Positions 12,255 to 15,960 of a stretch of DNA of 15,960 bases are shown piece after piece. The DNA comes from Syntrophomonadaceae bacterium (GTDB lineage: Bacteria; Bacillota; Syntrophomonadia; Syntrophomonadales; Syntrophomonadaceae), in assembly GCA_028698695.1 (NCBI GenBank), contig JAQVWB010000019.1, positions 1 to 15,960 on the forward strand, given 5' to 3'. Position numbers and translations under genes: made by a program. Numbering within the stretch: position 1 is the stretch's first letter; the number at the start of each line of letters is the position of its first letter. The notes below the pieces were generated by a model. The model saw only the letters and a list, made by a program, of their open reading frames with translations, was not told the DNA's origin and ran no database searches.

Positions 12255-14936
12255 CTAGGCCAGCTGTCTTTGAACCAGTCGGGTAAAAATGCCGCCTCTT
12301 TCATACAATTGCTGGTAACTCCCCTGTTCCACAATCTGTCCTCGATCCATTACTATTATCTTGTTACAGTTAGCTATGGTGCTCAGGCGATGAGCAATTA
12401 CTACTCTGGTAGCACCCAAGCCGGCCATACTTTCACTAACAATTTTCTGAGTCTTGTTGTCAAGAGCACTGGTGGCTTCATCAAAATATATTATTTTCGG
12501 TCTGGAAATAATGGCCCTGGCAATAAGTAAGCGTTGTTTTTGTCCTCCGGATAATGTACTGCCGGTTTCGCTTACCATGGTGTGCATACCCATAGGCATG
12601 CTTTTGATATCTGCTTCCATCCCAGCCATTCGTGCAGCTTCCCAGGCATCATTAATTGACAGGCCGGGGTTGGCAGCTACTATATTGTCATAAATGCTGC
12701 CCTGCATTAACTGTCCGCTTTGTAGAACAACTCCCAATTGACGGCGAATAGATCTAATGTCAACATTTTCCAGATCCTGTTGATCATAATATATCTGCCC
12801 TGATTCCGGTTTTTCAAATCCCAGCAACAGCCTGAACAAGGTCGATTTACCGCTGCCTGACGGGCCAACTATACCTACGTAATCACCTTTTTTGATTTCC
12901 AGAACAATGTCATCTAAAATCATTGGTCCGTCAGGTTGATAGCGGAAATTAACATGACTCACCTCAATGTTGCCTTCCAATTCACCTGGATCCACTTTAT
13001 CCTGATCAAACTCAGGCAAAGCTTCCAAAATGGGACGAGTACGTTCGTACAATGGTTTTATAACGTTAAGTTGTAAGACTACTGCAGATATTTCCAGCAT
13101 AGCACCCAGAAAACTTGAGAATGCGGAATTAAAAGCAATAAATTTACCTGCCCCCAAAGTTGCTCCCTGAAGTTTAAACATGGAGAAAAAAATTATTCCG
13201 GTAGCAATAACGTTGACTGTAGAATTAAAAACTGCCATCTTGTTTCCCAGATTTTCATTTCTAAAGGTAACATCCCTGATTTTGCTGAAATCACGCGCCC
13301 AATTGTAGAAAGCACGTTTTTCAGCTCCGGAGGTTTTGATTTTGCTTACACCGCTTAACAATCCGAAAACCTTACCGGCCATTGTGTTATTCAAGTCAAT
13401 TAACTGTCTTTCATATATCAGCTGCAGGAAACCAAATAATAATGATACGCCCATTACCAGCAATACTACCAGCAAACTGATAAGAGCCAATTTCCAGCTG
13501 TAATAAAACAACAGAATCATATAGAATATTGAGAATATCCCAGATATCATGGTGTTGGCAACCACTCCGGATAATATGGCTCTGATCTGACTTATACCCA
13601 TTGCCCTTCCCGCCAGTTCGCCGGCACTATAATCCTTAAAAAAAGGAACCGGCAGACTCAATAAACGATCCCAGATAGCTGCCTGCAAATCTGCTTCCGT
13701 TTTTCCTTCAATCCGGTGCATGGCAAAAGCTCTGGTCAGATTAAAAGCAAATGTAGTGATAGCTATGGCAATTAAGAGGAAACCAATCTGTATCAGTAAC
13801 AGTCGTTCACCATCGGGTATGACCCGATCAAATATTATTCCAGTAACAATAGGGGTAAGCATCCCAAGCAATCCGCCCAGCAAACCCATTAATAAAACCG
13901 TTAGCACGTCTGATTTCCAGATGGAATTACCCAGATAAGTAAGCAAATCACGATAACCAATCTCCTTGGCTGGTAAGGGACGATAAAATGTGTAAGCCTG
14001 GGCTTTGATCGAATCAGCAACTTTGCTGTCAACAATTATTCGGCTGTCATCTTCGGGATTGTACAAGGCATATTTGGTTGGATTTATGGGTACCAGCGCC
14101 ATTGGTTGATTGTCCTCTTCCCTGAAAACCAGCAGCGCCCCATTATCTTCCTTCCACCAGTTATCCTTTAAAATAATCTGACGGATACGCATCTGGGATG
14201 CGCGCGCAATATCACCCAGGAGATCCTTGGACTCAGCATTATTATTTCTCAGGCCATAGGAGGGTTCTATCCTGATATTTTTTGAATTTCCTACCACCAA
14301 ACAAGCTTTGTACAAAAGGTTGTCGATGTATATGTCATCTCCGTCAGTAGCATCTTTGATTTTTAAATTCAACGTATTGATCAATCTGGTCAGACCATTA
14401 TGCATATATGATCTGTCTTTCTCATCCTTCAGTTTGTTTCTCGAAATCTCTTTATTTCTTAATAGACGCAATTGTTCTACAGCCTGACGGAAAACATCTT
14501 TGTTAAAAGTTGTGATTTGAGAAATAATGGAACTTTCCAACCAGTCGATGGAAGACTCTGATATAAAGCTTTTCTGTTCCCATTTATCAATCCATTGTTT
14601 AAATAGATATATTATTTCTTCACGTTCACTGTTACCTGACAATTCATCCAGCCTGTCTGCACTCATTTCCAATAATTCAGTGCCGGATTGGCCAACTGCC
14701 AAAAGCGTATAAACATCTACTTCAATCTTTAGGTTATCTATACCGGTAAACAGTTCCCCTTTATCAACTGAAAATAAATATGTACGATTGCCCGTTGCTT
14801 GGTCGCTAAAAATACGGGTTATAAAAATATCAACCTGTCCTTCATTTACCAGCCATACTCGGTCCGGTGTTATGAGCAAAGGTTTGTTCCCTTCTGCCTG
14901 TATGGTTTCATAAGGAATATTTTGTATAAAACTCAA
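12255..14936 (-). CDS. NHLM-type bacteriocin ABC transporter, permease/ATPase
   Basis: The 893-residue protein matches the second transporter of NHLM bacteriocin systems: a long N-terminal cytoplasmic part (about 1-340, with a beta-rich first 100 residues), a six-helix membrane domain (about 345-630, e.g. VLTVLLMGLLGGLLGMLTPI) and an ATPase domain. Visible motifs are Walker A VGPSGSGKST (about 690), signature LSGGQ (about 794), Walker B IIYFDEATSALD (about 813) and the switch VIAHRLSTI. It has no C39 peptidase, which in these systems lies on the partner transporter, here the next gene upstream. The two probably form a heterodimer that exports the peptides cut after GG. The TTG start at 14936 has GAGGGG 9 bases upstream; it follows the partner gene by 27 bases. 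Confidence 0.92.
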   Translation of the reverse strand: MSFIQNIPYETIQAEGNKPLLITPDRVWLVNEGQVDIFITRIFSDQATGNRTYLFSVDKGELFTGIDNLKIEVDVYTLLAVGQSGTELLEMSADRLDELSGNSEREEIIYLFKQWIDKWEQKSFISESSIDWLESSIISQITTFNKDVFRQAVEQLRLLRNKEISRNKLKDEKDRSYMHNGLTRLINTLNLKIKDATDGDDIYIDNLLYKACLVVGNSKNIRIEPSYGLRNNNAESKDLLGDIARASQMRIRQIILKDNWWKEDNGALLVFREEDNQPMALVPINPTKYALYNPEDDSRIIVDSKVADSIKAQAYTFYRPLPAKEIGYRDLLTYLGNSIWKSDVLTVLLMGLLGGLLGMLTPIVTGIIFDRVIPDGERLLLIQIGFLLIAIAITTFAFNLTRAFAMHRIEGKTEADLQAAIWDRLLSLPVPFFKDYSAGELAGRAMGISQIRAILSGVVANTMISGIFSIFYMILLFYYSWKLALISLLVVLLVMGVSLLFGFLQLIYERQLIDLNNTMAGKVFGLLSGVSKIKTSGAEKRAFYNWARDFSKIRDVTFRNENLGNKMAVFNSTVNVIATGIIFFSMFKLQGATLGAGKFIAFNSAFSSFLGAMLEISAVVLQLNVIKPLYERTRPILEALPEFDQDKVDPGELEGNIEVSHVNFRYQPDGPMILDDIVLEIKKGDYVGIVGPSGSGKSTLFRLLLGFEKPESGQIYYDQQDLENVDIRSIRRQLGVVLQSGQLMQGSIYDNIVAANPGLSINDAWEAARMAGMEADIKSMPMGMHTMVSETGSTLSGGQKQRLLIARAIISRPKIIYFDEATSALDNKTQKIVSESMAGLGATRVVIAHRLSTIANCNKIIVMDRGQIVEQGSYQQLYERGGIFTRLVQRQLA

Positions 14937-14963
14937 GACAACTTACCCCTCTTTCGAGTCTGT

Positions 14964-15960
14964 TTATGCACTGATCAACTGCGAGTAAAGACCTTCAACG
15001 TTCTTTAGGTCGTCGTGCGTCCCCCGCTGCACTATTTTTCCGTGATCCATGACAATGATTTCATCACAATCCCTTATGGTACTTAAACGATGAGCTACAA
15101 TTATACAGGTGCATCCTCTGCGTCTAATATTTTCATCAACATCCTTTTCAGTATTTACATCCAGAGCACTGGTCGCCTCATCCAGAATTAATATTGATGG
15201 ATTAATTGCAAGTGCACGCGCAATCTCCAGTCTCTGTCTCTGACCGCCGCTGAAATTGGCAGCCCCCTCAGTCACCTTATGGTCATATCCCTTGTCCCGT
15301 ATGGCTATGTCATCATGAATACAGGCATCTTTGGAAGCCAGAATCATGTGGACTTCCTGTATGGTCCCATCCCACATAGTCAGGTTTTCCCTTATGCTGC
15401 CTTCAAACATGGTTATATCCTGATCTACCACTGCCATGGAATTAACAATCACACTTCGGGGCAGATTCTCGCGACTTACCCCATCAAACAGGATATCTCC
15501 TGACCATGGTTTGTTAATTCCTGATATTAATCGTGCTACTGTACTTTTACCACTTCCCGAACCGCCAACCAGTGCCACTCTGGACCCTGGTTTAAGGTTC
15601 AGATTAAAATTTTCAATCAGTGGTGGATCCCAGGGATTATAACCAAAAGTCAGATCTTTAACCTCAATGAATCCTTCCAATTTTCTAAAAGCATCTTCTT
15701 CATTGTCAACTTCAACTTCCCGAAGAACATTTTCATCAAGTTTATAATTAAATACATCTTCCAGACGATTGATGTCACCTTGAATTTGTTTCATCTTCAT
15801 CCCCATCTGGGTAAGAGAATTCACCGGGGTCATAAAGCTTCCCAATAAACCCTGAAATGCTATTAGAGAAGCTATGGTCAGATTGCCGCTCATAATAATC
15901 AGTCCACCAACAAACAGGACTATTACATTCGCAAATTCCCCAAGGAATTCAGGCAGATGT
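14964..15960 (-). CDS. NHLM-type bacteriocin ABC transporter (peptidase-bearing partner), partial
   Basis: The frame is open from the right window edge to a TAA at 14964, giving the last 332 residues; the codons before the internal ATG at 15893 are also coding (a membrane helix, ANVIVLFVGGLIIMSGNLTI). The end of the membrane domain is followed by a complete ATPase: Walker A VGGSGSGKST, signature NFSGGQRQR, Walker B ILILDEATSALD and IIVAHRLSTI. In NHLM loci the first transporter is a peptidase/permease/ATPase whose N-terminal C39 domain cuts leaders after GG. That part would lie outside the window, so the peptidase is expected from gene order and not seen. Confidence 0.85.
   Translation of the reverse strand, partial: HLPEFLGEFANVIVLFVGGLIIMSGNLTIASLIAFQGLLGSFMTPVNSLTQMGMKMKQIQGDINRLEDVFNYKLDENVLREVEVDNEEDAFRKLEGFIEVKDLTFGYNPWDPPLIENFNLNLKPGSRVALVGGSGSGKSTVARLISGINKPWSGDILFDGVSRENLPRSVIVNSMAVVDQDITMFEGSIRENLTMWDGTIQEVHMILASKDACIHDDIAIRDKGYDHKVTEGAANFSGGQRQRLEIARALAINPSILILDEATSALDVNTEKDVDENIRRRGCTCIIVAHRLSTIRDCDEIIVMDHGKIVQRGTHDDLKNVEGLYSQLISA

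Noticed and set aside
1..15960. CRISPR array, tRNA, rRNA or insertion sequence
   Set aside because: I saw no regularly spaced repeats, cloverleaf-like sequences, or transposase frames; the only long repeats are the precursor leaders.

Overview
The window carries an almost entirely minus-strand ribosomally synthesised peptide (RiPP) locus from what looks like a low-to-moderate GC Gram-positive bacterium, most likely an anaerobic member of the Clostridia. The taxonomic guess rests on strong AGGAGG-type ribosome sites, frequent TTG and GTG starts, AT-rich spacers and the gene families present; no rRNA or housekeeping marker is available to confirm it. Transcription runs from high to low coordinates.

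Right part (15960 to 11364): an ABC transporter of the NHLM bacteriocin type that runs off the right edge, a second NHLM-type ABC transporter (complete), an ECF-like sigma factor, and a 97-residue protein that joins an anti-sigma-like N-terminal part to a double-glycine (VAGG) leader motif. Middle part (11243 to 6781): an HExxH putative metallopeptidase, then five precursor peptides. Four have Nif11-type leaders (10111-9782, 9742-9434, 9373-9068, 7113-6781) and one has a nitrile-hydratase-like (NHLP) leader (9025-8675). A radical SAM/SPASM/TPR enzyme sits between the fourth and fifth precursors. All four Nif11 precursors end in Arg-Trp, encoded each time by AGA TGG TAG, although their cores otherwise differ.

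Tailoring part (6794 to 1371): a protein of unknown function whose C-terminal 80 residues resemble an NHLP leader, a UPF0489-family protein (the family that includes peptide arginases, Arg to Orn), a GNAT acyltransferase, a second radical SAM/SPASM enzyme with an extra N-terminal domain, and a secreted ABC substrate-binding-like protein translationally coupled to it. Genes here overlap or lie within about 30 bases of each other. The simplest reading is that the leader peptides recruit the enzymes, the conserved C-terminal arginine becomes ornithine, the GNAT may acylate that ornithine (as in selidamide-type lipopeptides), the radical SAM enzymes add further changes, and the NHLM transporters cut after GG and export the product. 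This is an inference from families and gene order.

Left end (1146 to 1): a PaaI-like hotdog thioesterase with its own possible promoter, then a DNA-modification remnant: the first residues of a D12-class adenine methyltransferase, cut short, directly upstream of a phospholipase-D-fold nuclease-like gene that runs off the left edge.
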